DNA of 5,779 bases from CAIMZW01 sp037142435 (GTDB lineage Bacteria; Actinomycetota; Actinomycetes; Nanopelagicales; Nanopelagicaceae), in NCBI GenBank assembly GCA_037142435.1, contig JBAXAO010000065.1, positions 1 to 5,779 on the forward strand, written 5' to 3'. The notes below the pieces were generated by a model, which did not search any database, was not told the origin of the DNA, and worked only from the letters and a program-made list of their open reading frames with translations. Made by a program: the position numbers and the translations under genes. Of this stretch, positions 1-5,494 are shown one piece after another (the first letter of the stretch is position 1; the number at the start of each line of letters is the position of its first letter).

Positions 1-23
1 TTTAAGAGTGGAATTACTCCCAC
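1..23. repeat. Direct repeat, copy 1, downstream of guaA
   Basis: Identical over 23 bases to 33-55, with a period of 32. On the minus strand it reads as the last 10 bases of guaA (GTGGGAGTAA) plus the 13 bases that follow. The window starts at its first base, so the repeat may extend further left. Confidence 0.9.
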
Positions 24-35
24 ACTCGTTTTTTT
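6..35 (+). terminator. Possible + strand terminator facing guaA
   Basis: GAGTG (6-10) and CACTC (23-27) can pair around a 12-base loop and are followed by G and seven T residues (29-35). It would stop a rightward transcript entering from beyond the left edge, before it reaches the end of guaA. The stem is short, so confidence is low. Confidence 0.35.
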
Positions 36-55
36 AAGAGTGGAATTACTCCCAC
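33..55. repeat. Direct repeat, copy 2, spanning the guaA stop
   Basis: Second copy of the 23-base repeat. It covers the stop and last codons of guaA and the adjacent 13 bases. Together with two further bases it forms a hairpin: GAGTGG (38-43) and CCACTC (52-57) with an 8-base loop. On the minus strand this hairpin is followed by A residues, not T, so it is a poor terminator for guaA itself. Confidence 0.9.
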
Positions 56-1596
56 TCAATTGTCCCCGGCGGTTTGCTAGTGACATCCAATACAACTCTG
101 TTGACCTCTCGGACCTCATTCGTAATTCGGGTAGAGATTTTCTCTAACACCTCGTATGGAACTCGGCTCCAATCAGCAGTCATAGCATCCTCAGATGAGA
201 CGGGCCTGAGAACTATGGGGTGACCATAGGTTCGGCCATCGCCCTGAACTCCGACGCTACGAACATCAGCTAGAAGAACGACCGGGCACTGCCAGATCTC
301 TCTATCTAACCCTGCCAATTTTAATTCCTCGCGAGCGATGGAATCGGCTTTTCTCAAGATTGTAAGTCGATTCTCAGTAACTTCACCGACTATTCGAATC
401 GCCAAGCCTGGACCTGGGAATGGTTGACGCCACACAATCTCTGCTGGCAACCCTAATTCCAAGCCAGCTTCGCGGACTTCATCTTTGAAGAGAGTACGTA
501 GGGGCTCAATCAACGTGAATTGCAAATCATCAGGCAGCCCGCCCACGTTATGGTGCGACTTAATGTTTGCGGTGCCTGTGCCGCCACCGGATTCCACCAC
601 ATCTGGGTACAAGGTCCCTTGAACAAGAAAATCAATACCTTCGTGTTCTGAAATTTCGCGAGCAGCGGCTTCGAAGGCTCGGATAAATTCAGCACCGATA
701 ACTTTGCGTTTGGTTTCAGGATCTGTGACGCCAGCCAGTTTCTCTAGAAAACGTTCGCGGGCATCGACAACTTTCAAAGCAACACCAGTTGCTTCAACAA
801 AATCACGTTCGACTTGCTCGGCTTCGCCTTCGCGCAACAAACCATGATCAACGAATACACATGTAAGTTGGGATCCGATAGCTTTTTGCACGATCGCGGC
901 AGCAACTGCGGAATCAACTCCACCTGATAGACCACAGAGAACGTGGCGATCGCCCACAATCTTGCGAATCTTCTCTACTTCAGTAGCAACAATATTCTCC
1001 GAATTCCAGGTGGGTTTACAGCCAACTACATCGATCAACCAAGTACGAAGAATCTCTTGTCCATTTTCAGAGTGAAGGACTTCGGGATGAAATTGCACGC
1101 CGGCAAAAGTGGCATCACTATTTTCGAATGCGATAATCGGAGTGAGAGAAGTTTCTGCTGTAGAAGAGAAACCTGTTGGGGCTTGGGTGACGCTGTCGCC
1201 GTGGCTCATCCAAACGTTGAATTCAGTAGGAAGAGAAGAAAGCAGCTTGGAAGGGTGGGTCAACTTCAGTGAAGTGCGACCGAATTCAGATTTTCCGGTT
1301 TGCGAAACCGTCCCGCCAAGTGCTGCTGCCATGACTTGAAAGCCATAACAAATTCCGAAAACTGGAATACCTAAAGAAAAAATTGCGCTATCAAATGTTG
1401 GGGCACCCTCGGCATAAACACTGGAAGGGCCACCCGAGAGAATGATCGCTGTTGGCGATTTTGCTTGAACCTCTGCGGCAGAAATGGACGAGGGAACTAT
1501 TTCGGAATAGACCTGTGCTTGCCGGACTCGGCGCGCGATGAGTTGGGCGTATTGGGCCCCGAAATCAACTACGAGAACCAAGTCATTGTCACGCAC
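46..1596 (-). CDS. guaA: GMP synthase, glutamine-hydrolysing
   Basis: Cytosolic enzyme that makes GMP from XMP, ATP and glutamine, the last step of guanine nucleotide synthesis. Numbering is from the GTG at 1596 (516 residues, normal for the family). The N-terminal class I glutamine amidotransferase domain (about 1-195) has nucleophile C83 in GICYGFQ and the partners H170 and E172 in HPEVLHS. The ATP pyrophosphatase domain has the PP-loop SGGVDS at 224-229. The C-terminal dimerisation domain contains RQPFPGPGLAIR near 390 and ends in the typical KPPGTIEWE. Start choice: an in-frame TTG at 1608 directly abuts the only Shine-Dalgarno-like AGAGG (1609-1613) and leaves no spacing, whereas the GTG lies 12 bases from it and gives the usual short N-terminus before LVLVVDFGAQ. 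The GTG overlaps the guaB3 stop by 8 bases, so translation is probably coupled. It is the last gene of the cluster. Identity is certain; the exact start is likely but not proven. Confidence 0.97.
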   Translation of the reverse strand: MRDNDLVLVVDFGAQYAQLIARRVRQAQVYSEIVPSSISAAEVQAKSPTAIILSGGPSSVYAEGAPTFDSAIFSLGIPVFGICYGFQVMAAALGGTVSQTGKSEFGRTSLKLTHPSKLLSSLPTEFNVWMSHGDSVTQAPTGFSSTAETSLTPIIAFENSDATFAGVQFHPEVLHSENGQEILRTWLIDVVGCKPTWNSENIVATEVEKIRKIVGDRHVLCGLSGGVDSAVAAAIVQKAIGSQLTCVFVDHGLLREGEAEQVERDFVEATGVALKVVDARERFLEKLAGVTDPETKRKVIGAEFIRAFEAAAREISEHEGIDFLVQGTLYPDVVESGGGTGTANIKSHHNVGGLPDDLQFTLIEPLRTLFKDEVREAGLELGLPAEIVWRQPFPGPGLAIRIVGEVTENRLTILRKADSIAREELKLAGLDREIWQCPVVLLADVRSVGVQGDGRTYGHPIVLRPVSSEDAMTADWSRVPYEVLEKISTRITNEVREVNRVVLDVTSKPPGTIEWE

Positions 1597-2701
1597 GATC
1601 GATAACAACCTCTACTCGTTGGAATTCTTTGAGGTCGGAATAACCAGAAGTTGCCATAGCGCGACGCAACGCGCCAAATAAATTCATCGAGCCATCGGAT
1701 GTATGCGAAGGTCCGAGCAAGATTTCATCGAGTGTGCCGACCGTGCCAACGTGAACTCTGTCCCCACGAGGTAGTTCGGAGTGGTGAGCTTCTGAACCCC
1801 AATGCCAGCCTTTGCCTGGAGCCTCGCTGGCGCGGGCAAGCGGTGAACCCATCATGACTGCATCGGCGCCGCAAGCAATCGCCTTCGCAATATCGCCGCT
1901 GCGACCTACAGATCCATCGGCGATGACGTGGACATACCGACCGCCAGATTCATCCATGTAATCTCGACGGGCGGAAGCTACTTCAGCAACAGCTGAAGCC
2001 ATGGGAACAGCAATTCCTAAAACAGTACGCGTGGTGTGTGCGGCTCCCCCACCAAAACCAACTAAGACTCCAGCGGCGCCAGCGCGCATTAGGTGCAGGG
2101 CACCTGTTCCGGTTGCACAACCACCAACGATGACAGGGACATCAAGTTCGTAAATAAATTTCTTGAGATTAAGCGGAGCATTCTTGGTAGCAACATGCTC
2201 GGCGCTAACCGTGGTACCGCGAATAACAAAGATATCTACGCCAGCGTCGATTACTACTTTGTGAAGTTCAGCGGTGCGCTGTGGCGAAAGCGCAGCAGCT
2301 ACGGTGACACCAGAGGCACGGATTTCAGCAATGCGGGCTTTGACGAGTTCGGGAATTATCGGCGCTGAATAAAGTTCCTGCATACGGCGGATGGCTTGTT
2401 CTTGGGGCATCGATGCAATTTCGCCCAGTGGAATTCGTGGATTCTCGTGACGAGTCCATAGACCTTCAAGGTTAAGAACTCCGAGGCCGCCAAGTTTTCC
2501 GATCGCAATTGCGGTCTCTGGCGAAACAACCGAGTCCATAGGAGCGGCCATCATGGGAAGTCCAAATTTATAAGCATCGATCTGCCAGTTGATGGAGACT
2601 TCCTCGGGATCCCGAGTACGGCGACTTGGAACTATGGCAATGTCATCGAATGAATAGGCAACGCGTGCGCGCTTTCCTGGACCGATCTCAATCTCGTTCA
2701 T
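1589..2701 (-). CDS. guaB3: GuaB3 family IMP dehydrogenase-related protein
   Basis: A 370-residue TIM-barrel protein of the IMP dehydrogenase/GMP reductase family, full length for the actinobacterial GuaB3 subgroup and without CBS domains. The barrel begins near FDDIAIVPSRRTR (18-30), followed by APMDSV (53-58). The phosphate-binding region is ADGSVGRSGD (261-270) with GADAVMMGS (278-286). The region DGSMNLFGALRRAMATSGY and the C-terminal LKEFQRVEVV are, from memory, close to Streptomyces and Mycobacterium GuaB3. In the catalytic loop GFGGGAAHTTR (215-225), H222 occupies the position of the IMPDH nucleophilic cysteine, so the standard covalent E-XMP* mechanism cannot operate as in GuaB2. Cyanobacterial GuaB3 has been reported to act as an IMP dehydrogenase, but the actinobacterial function is unresolved. 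The ATG start is preceded by AAAGGAAAG within the end of guaB2, 5 bases separate the genes, and the 3' end overlaps guaA. Co-expression suggests a role in guanine nucleotide metabolism, which is inference. Confidence 0.93.
   Translation of the reverse strand: MNEIEIGPGKRARVAYSFDDIAIVPSRRTRDPEEVSINWQIDAYKFGLPMMAAPMDSVVSPETAIAIGKLGGLGVLNLEGLWTRHENPRIPLGEIASMPQEQAIRRMQELYSAPIIPELVKARIAEIRASGVTVAAALSPQRTAELHKVVIDAGVDIFVIRGTTVSAEHVATKNAPLNLKKFIYELDVPVIVGGCATGTGALHLMRAGAAGVLVGFGGGAAHTTRTVLGIAVPMASAVAEVASARRDYMDESGGRYVHVIADGSVGRSGDIAKAIACGADAVMMGSPLARASEAPGKGWHWGSEAHHSELPRGDRVHVGTVGTLDEILLGPSHTSDGSMNLFGALRRAMATSGYSDLKEFQRVEVVIDRA
1609..1613 (-). promoter_or_regulatory. Ribosome binding site of guaA
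   Basis: AGAGG on the minus strand, inside the last codons of guaB3. It is 12 bases from the GTG at 1596 and 0 bases from the alternative TTG at 1608, which favours the GTG. The spacing is longer than ideal, so coupling to guaB3 termination may help initiation. Confidence 0.45.
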
Positions 2702-2706
2702 GGCAG

Positions 2707-3828
2707 TTACTTTCCTTTACGGCTGTAATTGGGAGCTTCGGCAATATCGAGAACATCGTGCGGATGACTTTCTTGCAAACCTGCTGAAGTAATCTGAATT
2801 AATTGACCATTGCGTTGTAAATCTAAAATAGTGGCAGCGCCGGCGTAACCCATTCCCGAACGTAGTCCGCCCACAAGTTGATGAACAACCGTGGCCAGCG
2901 ATCCTCGATAGGCAACTTTGCCTTCAATGCCTTCTGGCACCAATTTATCTTCAGATAAAACGTCATCTTGCATATATCGATCTTTGGAATAAGACTTTTG
3001 TTCGCCTCGAGATTGCATCGCACCCAGCGAGCCCATTCCGCGATAAGCCTTGAATTTGCGGCCATTTAATTCAACAAGTTCTCCTGGAGATTCATCGCAA
3101 CCAGCAAGCAGTGAACCCAACATGACGGTATCTGCACCAGCAACAATTGCCTTTGCAATGTCGCCTGAGTATTGCAAGCCACCATCAGCAATTAATGGAA
3201 CATCAGCCTTAACGCACGCTTTGTGGGCTTCCATAATGGCAGTGATTTGCGGAACGCCAACACCAGCAACAACGCGAGTTGTACAGATGGACCCTGGACC
3301 TACTCCCACTTTTACCGCATCCGCACCGGCGTTAATTAGCGCTTGCGCCCCAGATCGAGTTGCAACATTGCCGCCAATAATTTCAATGTGTGGGTATTCC
3401 TTCTTGATGCGAGAAATAGCGTCAAGCACTGCGCGGTGGTGGCCATGTGCGGTGTCTACAACGATCACATCGACTCCGGCTTCAATCAACGCGAGCGCGC
3501 GGGCAAATCCATCATCGCCAACTCCAACAGCGGCACCAACAATGCCACTCTTCTTGACCGCTTGGACGTGCTGGACTTGCTCTTCAATAGGAAGGTTGCG
3601 ATGAACGATGCCAATACCGCCAGCTTTAGCCATTGCGATAGCCATAGCGGATTCGGTCACGGTATCCATGGCGGATGAGACCAAGGGAATCTTGAGCGAA
3701 ATATTGCGAGTCAGGCGAGTCTCGGTGTTAACCTCGCTGGGAACAACATCGGATGCATCAGGAAGAAGTAGGACATCGTCGTAAGTCAGCCCCAACATCG
3801 CAACCTTGTCGCGGACGCCTTCAATCAT
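2707..3828 (-). CDS. guaB2: IMP dehydrogenase lacking the CBS (Bateman) module
   Basis: Catalyses NAD-dependent oxidation of IMP to XMP, the committed step to guanine nucleotides. All catalytic elements are visible: SSAMDTVTES (51-60), VDTAHGH (124-130), catalytic loop GVGPGSICTTR with nucleophile C182, phosphate-binding ADGGLQYSGD (214-223), GSLLAG (238-243), the YRGMGSLGAM flap (262-271), the SKDRY motif with the R284-Y285 pair that activates water, and VPEGIEG (297-303). The protein is 373 residues against roughly 490-530 for most bacterial IMPDHs. The deficit maps to one place: HRNLPIEEQVQHVQAVKKS (76-94) runs straight into GIVGAAVGVG (95-104), where about 110-125 residues of paired CBS domains normally sit. 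The frame is open and both edges are intact, so this is a clean domain loss, not a broken gene. The ATG at 3828 follows a TAGACT hexamer by 6 bases and has no Shine-Dalgarno. An ATG at residue 11 with AAGG five bases upstream is an alternative start. Confidence 0.96.
   Translation of the reverse strand: MIEGVRDKVAMLGLTYDDVLLLPDASDVVPSEVNTETRLTRNISLKIPLVSSAMDTVTESAMAIAMAKAGGIGIVHRNLPIEEQVQHVQAVKKSGIVGAAVGVGDDGFARALALIEAGVDVIVVDTAHGHHRAVLDAISRIKKEYPHIEIIGGNVATRSGAQALINAGADAVKVGVGPGSICTTRVVAGVGVPQITAIMEAHKACVKADVPLIADGGLQYSGDIAKAIVAGADTVMLGSLLAGCDESPGELVELNGRKFKAYRGMGSLGAMQSRGEQKSYSKDRYMQDDVLSEDKLVPEGIEGKVAYRGSLATVVHQLVGGLRSGMGYAGAATILDLQRNGQLIQITSAGLQESHPHDVLDIAEAPNYSRKGK
2710..2718 (-). promoter_or_regulatory. 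Ribosome binding site of guaB3
   Basis: AAAGGAAAG on the minus strand, formed by the last codons of guaB2 and ending just before its TAA stop. The AGGA core is 11 bases from the guaB3 ATG. This supports the start at 2701 and translation from the guaB2 message. Confidence 0.6.
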
Positions 3829-3834
3829 TGGGGA

Positions 3835-3840
3835 AGTCTA
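3835..3840 (-). promoter_or_regulatory. Putative leaderless promoter of guaB2 (-10 element)
   Basis: TAGACT on the minus strand matches the actinobacterial -10 pattern TANNNT. It ends 6 bases before the guaB2 ATG, placing the transcription start at or next to the start codon. No Shine-Dalgarno sequence lies upstream of that ATG, which fits leaderless initiation. No convincing -35 is seen at 16-18 bases (CGATTG at 17). It lies in the 21-base gap after the regulator gene, so guaB2 may be transcribed independently of it. Confidence 0.45.
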
Positions 3841-3849
3841 GTGGGAGCC

Positions 3850-4761
3850 TTAAGCGCCAATCGCCCGGGCAATTTCCTGACGAGCGCTGACCAAATCGCT
3901 GGCATACACCGCATTATTGCAATCCGTACCTAGCCAACCTGGCCCACCCACAATTATTCGAGGCGCAGGTCTGATCGCCGGAATATCATGAACAAAATCA
4001 AGGCTGGCATTCTCTTTGAGCTGAGCCCAAAGGAAAATTGCGGGCGGAGCAGAGCGGCGAATAACTTCGTTAAGGGCGCTCTGTGGAGTCCGAGCGCCCA
4101 AGAATTGCGAATCAATATTGATCTCGGCCAAGGCGGCAGCAAGGGCACGCAACGCAAGGGAGTGAATCTCTTCGCCGACGCAGGCCAGGAGCGCAGGACG
4201 GGCATTTATTGGATTTTTTAATTGGCTCAGGGGTTCGGCCAAGACCCGTTTCACGATTTCGGTGACAAAGTGTTCGATCTCGATGCCCGATCCATCATTG
4301 GCCCAATCTTCGCCGATCCGAACCAGCAACGGCATCAGCACACAGTTCCAGGCTTCGACGACCCCATTGTCGGCGATCTCCTTGCGAAGAACGCTCTCTA
4401 AAATTTCACGATTGAAGGCGTGAGCGGCGCGGAAAAGAATGTCGGTCTGCGAATAATCCACGTGTGGGCAAGTGCCGGAAAAAAGTGGTTTTGATTCGGG
4501 CAGAGAAACCTCGCCCGATTTGGCGCGCTCGGCCGCTTCGGCTGGCGCTACACCCATGATGACTAATCTGCGCATGGCACCGAGCACGGCTACATCCTCG
4601 GGGCTGTATCGGCGATGATCGCCGGCGCTGTGAATAGTCGGACCTAATCCGTAACGGCGATCCCAGGTCCGAAGGGTGGCGGGGGCTACCCCGAGCATCC
4701 GAGCTACTGCGGCGACGGTCAACTCACTGTTGTCGAGAGCGGTACCGTCACTGGTCTTCAC
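3850..4761 (-). CDS. MerR-family regulator with cobalamin-binding domain (CarH/LitR-like)
   Basis: A 303-residue predicted DNA-binding regulator. Residues 14-80 form a MerR-type winged helix (LTVAAVARMLGVAPATLRTW, then DRRYGLGPTIHSAGDHRRYS). Residues about 105-185 resemble the helical bundle that caps cobalamin in CarH: W153 is followed after nine residues by E163-H164, the W-x9-EH motif. Residues 188-303 resemble a B12-binding Rossmann fold: E198-I-H200 corresponds to the DxHxxG motif, with H200 the expected lower cobalt ligand, followed by FLGARTPQSAL (220-230) and GGPGW (272-276). In Thermus CarH the residue after the Trp is the histidine that ligates cobalt after illumination; here it is A154. 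Cobalamin binding is well supported by motif but photoreception is uncertain. The start is GTG with no Shine-Dalgarno; a poor -10 (GACGAT, 4768-4773) lies 6 bases upstream. It is co-oriented with guaB2 (21-base gap) and divergent from whiB, so either could be a target, as could its own promoter. Confidence 0.82.
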   Translation of the reverse strand: MKTSDGTALDNSELTVAAVARMLGVAPATLRTWDRRYGLGPTIHSAGDHRRYSPEDVAVLGAMRRLVIMGVAPAEAAERAKSGEVSLPESKPLFSGTCPHVDYSQTDILFRAAHAFNREILESVLRKEIADNGVVEAWNCVLMPLLVRIGEDWANDGSGIEIEHFVTEIVKRVLAEPLSQLKNPINARPALLACVGEEIHSLALRALAAALAEINIDSQFLGARTPQSALNEVIRRSAPPAIFLWAQLKENASLDFVHDIPAIRPAPRIIVGGPGWLGTDCNNAVYASDLVSARQEIARAIGA

Positions 4762-4815
4762 GCGCTAATCGTCTAGGAGATGCACCATTTCCACCACCCG
4801 AAAAGTAGGTTTTCC

Positions 4816-4838
4816 TGCTAAATCCCTGAGAGTTAGCA
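4816..4838. promoter_or_regulatory. Inverted repeat, candidate operator
   Basis: TGCTAA at 4816-4821 and TTAGCA at 4833-4838 are perfect inverted 6-base arms around an 11-base spacer. The element ends 8 bases before the whiB -35 and lies upstream of the regulator gene, a natural place for a dimeric DNA-binding protein to control both directions. The divergently encoded MerR/cobalamin regulator is the obvious candidate ligand, but nothing in the sequence shows binding. Confidence 0.4.
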
Positions 4839-4846
4839 CTAATGGC

Positions 4847-4875
4847 TTGAACAACCTATGAAGCGGTTGTACAGT
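4847..4875 (+). promoter_or_regulatory. Leaderless promoter of whiB
   Basis: TTGAAC at 4847-4852 (4 of 6 matches to TTGACA) and TACAGT at 4870-4875 (TANNNT) are separated by exactly 17 bases, and the -10 ends 6 bases before the ATG at 4882. Transcription would therefore begin at or beside the A of the start codon. There is no Shine-Dalgarno sequence before that ATG. This arrangement also rules against the upstream ATG at 4858, which would lie inside the promoter. Confidence 0.65.
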
Positions 4876-4881
4876 GCTCCC

Positions 4882-5184
4882 ATGACCGAGTTATCCCGCT
4901 TGCCTAAGCCAGTTGCCTCCGTTTGGGAATGGCAACAAAGCGGCGCCTGCCGCGAACTGCCCACCGAAATGTTCTTTCACCCAGATGGCGAGCGCGGCCC
5001 TAGACGAAGGAATCGCGAAAATGCAGCCAAGGCGGTCTGTGCCTCTTGCCCTGTTATCGCAGCCTGCCGCGCTCACGCCCTCTCGGTGCAAGAGCCTTAT
5101 GGCATTTGGGGCGGTCTCTCTGAGGATGATCGTCTAGCAATTTTGGGTCACGATGAAAGCGACACTTTCTCTACTGCATCCTAA
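4882..5184 (+). CDS. whiB3: WhiB-family iron-sulphur transcription regulator, WhiB3/WhiD type
   Basis: A 100-residue cytosolic Wbl protein, a family confined to actinobacteria and their phages. It holds a [4Fe-4S] cluster and acts with the primary sigma factor. Cluster ligands are C23, C53, C56 and C62 (C-x29-C-x2-C-x5-C), in the pattern and, from memory, at the same numbers as M. tuberculosis WhiB3. Other hallmarks are WEWQQSGAC (15-23), FFHPDGERG (31-39), CPVIAACRAHAL (56-67) and the turn GIWGG (74-78), then a short polar tail that lacks a long basic extension. The start at 4882 is preferred over the in-frame ATG at 4858 because it gives the conserved N-terminal length and fits a leaderless promoter. 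The position between groEL and the guaB genes, divergent from the latter, matches whiB3 and whiD loci. WhiB3/WhiD proteins respond to redox state or affect development; which applies here is unknown. Confidence 0.94.
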   Translation: MTELSRLPKPVASVWEWQQSGACRELPTEMFFHPDGERGPRRRNRENAAKAVCASCPVIAACRAHALSVQEPYGIWGGLSEDDRLAILGHDESDTFSTAS

Positions 5185-5187
5185 GCC

Positions 5188-5227
5188 TTAAAAAATACCA
5201 AAGCGCTTCTTCTTCGCCGTGCGCTTT
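5188..5227 (-). terminator. Putative terminator of the zinc-ribbon gene, inside its own 3' end
   Basis: Reading leftwards, AAAGCGC (5227-5221) and GCGCTTT (5206-5200) can form a 7-base stem around a 14-base loop, followed by GGTATTTTTTAA. The T run comprises the last codons and stop of the gene. The 3-base gap to whiB leaves no room for a separate terminator, so an embedded one is plausible. The loop is large and the region is lysine-codon rich, so it could be chance. Confidence 0.35.
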
Positions 5228-5478
5228 GCCTTCTTGGCGCGCTTTTCGCTTTCCGCCAATACCTCTTGCATGCTTTCAGAGCTATAGGTGATTGGCTTTT
5301 CTAACTCTTCTTTCCACTGATCAACCGGCGGCGCTTCATATTCCGTGTGAGAGAAGACTGGGTCTAATTTATATTTCTTGCCGCAGAGCGGGCACTTCAA
5401 TTGATCCGAGCGCAGGGTATTTCCGCAATTAGGGCACTGCCAACTTCCTGATCCCAACGACCCCGAACCCATACTCAT
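5188..5478 (-). CDS. Small zinc-ribbon protein of unknown function
   Basis: I do not recognise a named family. The 96-residue product has a Gly/Ser-rich start (1-12) and a four-cysteine zinc ribbon, CPNCG (15-19) and CPLCG (29-33), with ligands C15, C18, C29 and C32. A mostly acidic central part (about 40-80) with W55 follows, then a Lys/Arg-rich tail (about 79-92) ending RFGIF. The basic tail could bind nucleic acid, which is inference; no signal peptide or membrane segment is seen. Upstream in-frame ATGs at 5514 and 5496 lie inside the groEL terminator hairpin and its T run, so they are unlikely. The ATG at 5478 sits 6 bases after a TATGGT hexamer, as in the other leaderless genes here; ATG at 5472 is also possible. 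The stop is 3 bases from that of convergent whiB. The Cys pattern makes a real gene likely. Confidence 0.75.
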   Translation of the reverse strand: MSMGSGSLGSGSWQCPNCGNTLRSDQLKCPLCGKKYKLDPVFSHTEYEAPPVDQWKEELEKPITYSSESMQEVLAESEKRAKKAKRTAKKKRFGIF

Positions 5479-5484
5479 ACATTC

Positions 5485-5490
5485 ACCATA
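5485..5490 (-). promoter_or_regulatory. Putative leaderless promoter of the zinc-ribbon gene (-10 element)
   Basis: TATGGT on the minus strand (TANNNT), followed by 6 bases and the ATG at 5478. The matching -35 position would fall within the groEL terminator hairpin and no good -35 hexamer is seen there. Support comes mainly from the same -10 to ATG spacing seen at whiB and guaB2. Confidence 0.4.
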
Positions 5491-5494
5491 ATGC

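Larger units (their letters stand above)
4762..4881. other. Divergent intergenic region, regulator gene / whiB
   Basis: 120 bases between the regulator start (leftward) and whiB start (rightward). Besides the inverted repeat and whiB promoter listed separately, GCNCTAAT occurs twice in direct orientation, at 4762-4769 (against the regulator start codon) and 4836-4843 (overlapping one arm of the inverted repeat). A TACTTT hexamer on the minus strand (plus-strand AAAGTA, 4802-4807) is a second possible -10 for the regulator, with a leader of about 40 bases. No RNA gene or small ORF is evident. Confidence 0.5.

Noticed and set aside
1..55. CRISPR array
   Set aside because: There are only two units with a 9-base spacer, and one unit is part of guaA. 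There are no further repeats or cas genes in view.
943..1339. Overlapping + strand open frames opposite guaA
   Set aside because: They mirror the codon pattern of guaA, have no recognisable domain, and guaA is intact throughout.
1597..1608. guaA start at the TTG codon at 1608
   Set aside because: The only ribosome-binding sequence touches the TTG directly, leaving no spacing, and the extra four residues are not expected in the family.
3050..3604. Long + strand open frame (184 codons) opposite guaB2
   Set aside because: It is antisense to conserved IMPDH catalytic motifs. Its Ala/Pro/Thr-rich composition is what a frame-shifted complement of a barrel gene gives, and no promoter or Shine-Dalgarno supports it.
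1589..3828. guaB2 and guaB3 as a recent tandem duplication or a split gene
   Set aside because: The two proteins differ throughout, including the catalytic loop. Each is a complete barrel of a distinct known subgroup, and the pair is conserved in other actinobacteria.
4858..4881. whiB start at the ATG at 4858
   Set aside because: That ATG lies between the -35 and -10 elements. The start at 4882 gives first cysteine C23, as in WhiB3 proteins.
5200..5246. Terminator for whiB on the + strand
   Set aside because: The same GCGC hairpin is followed on this strand by GCCTTCTTGG with no T run. A second GCGCTTTT at 5239-5246 could pair, but the loop would exceed 30 bases.
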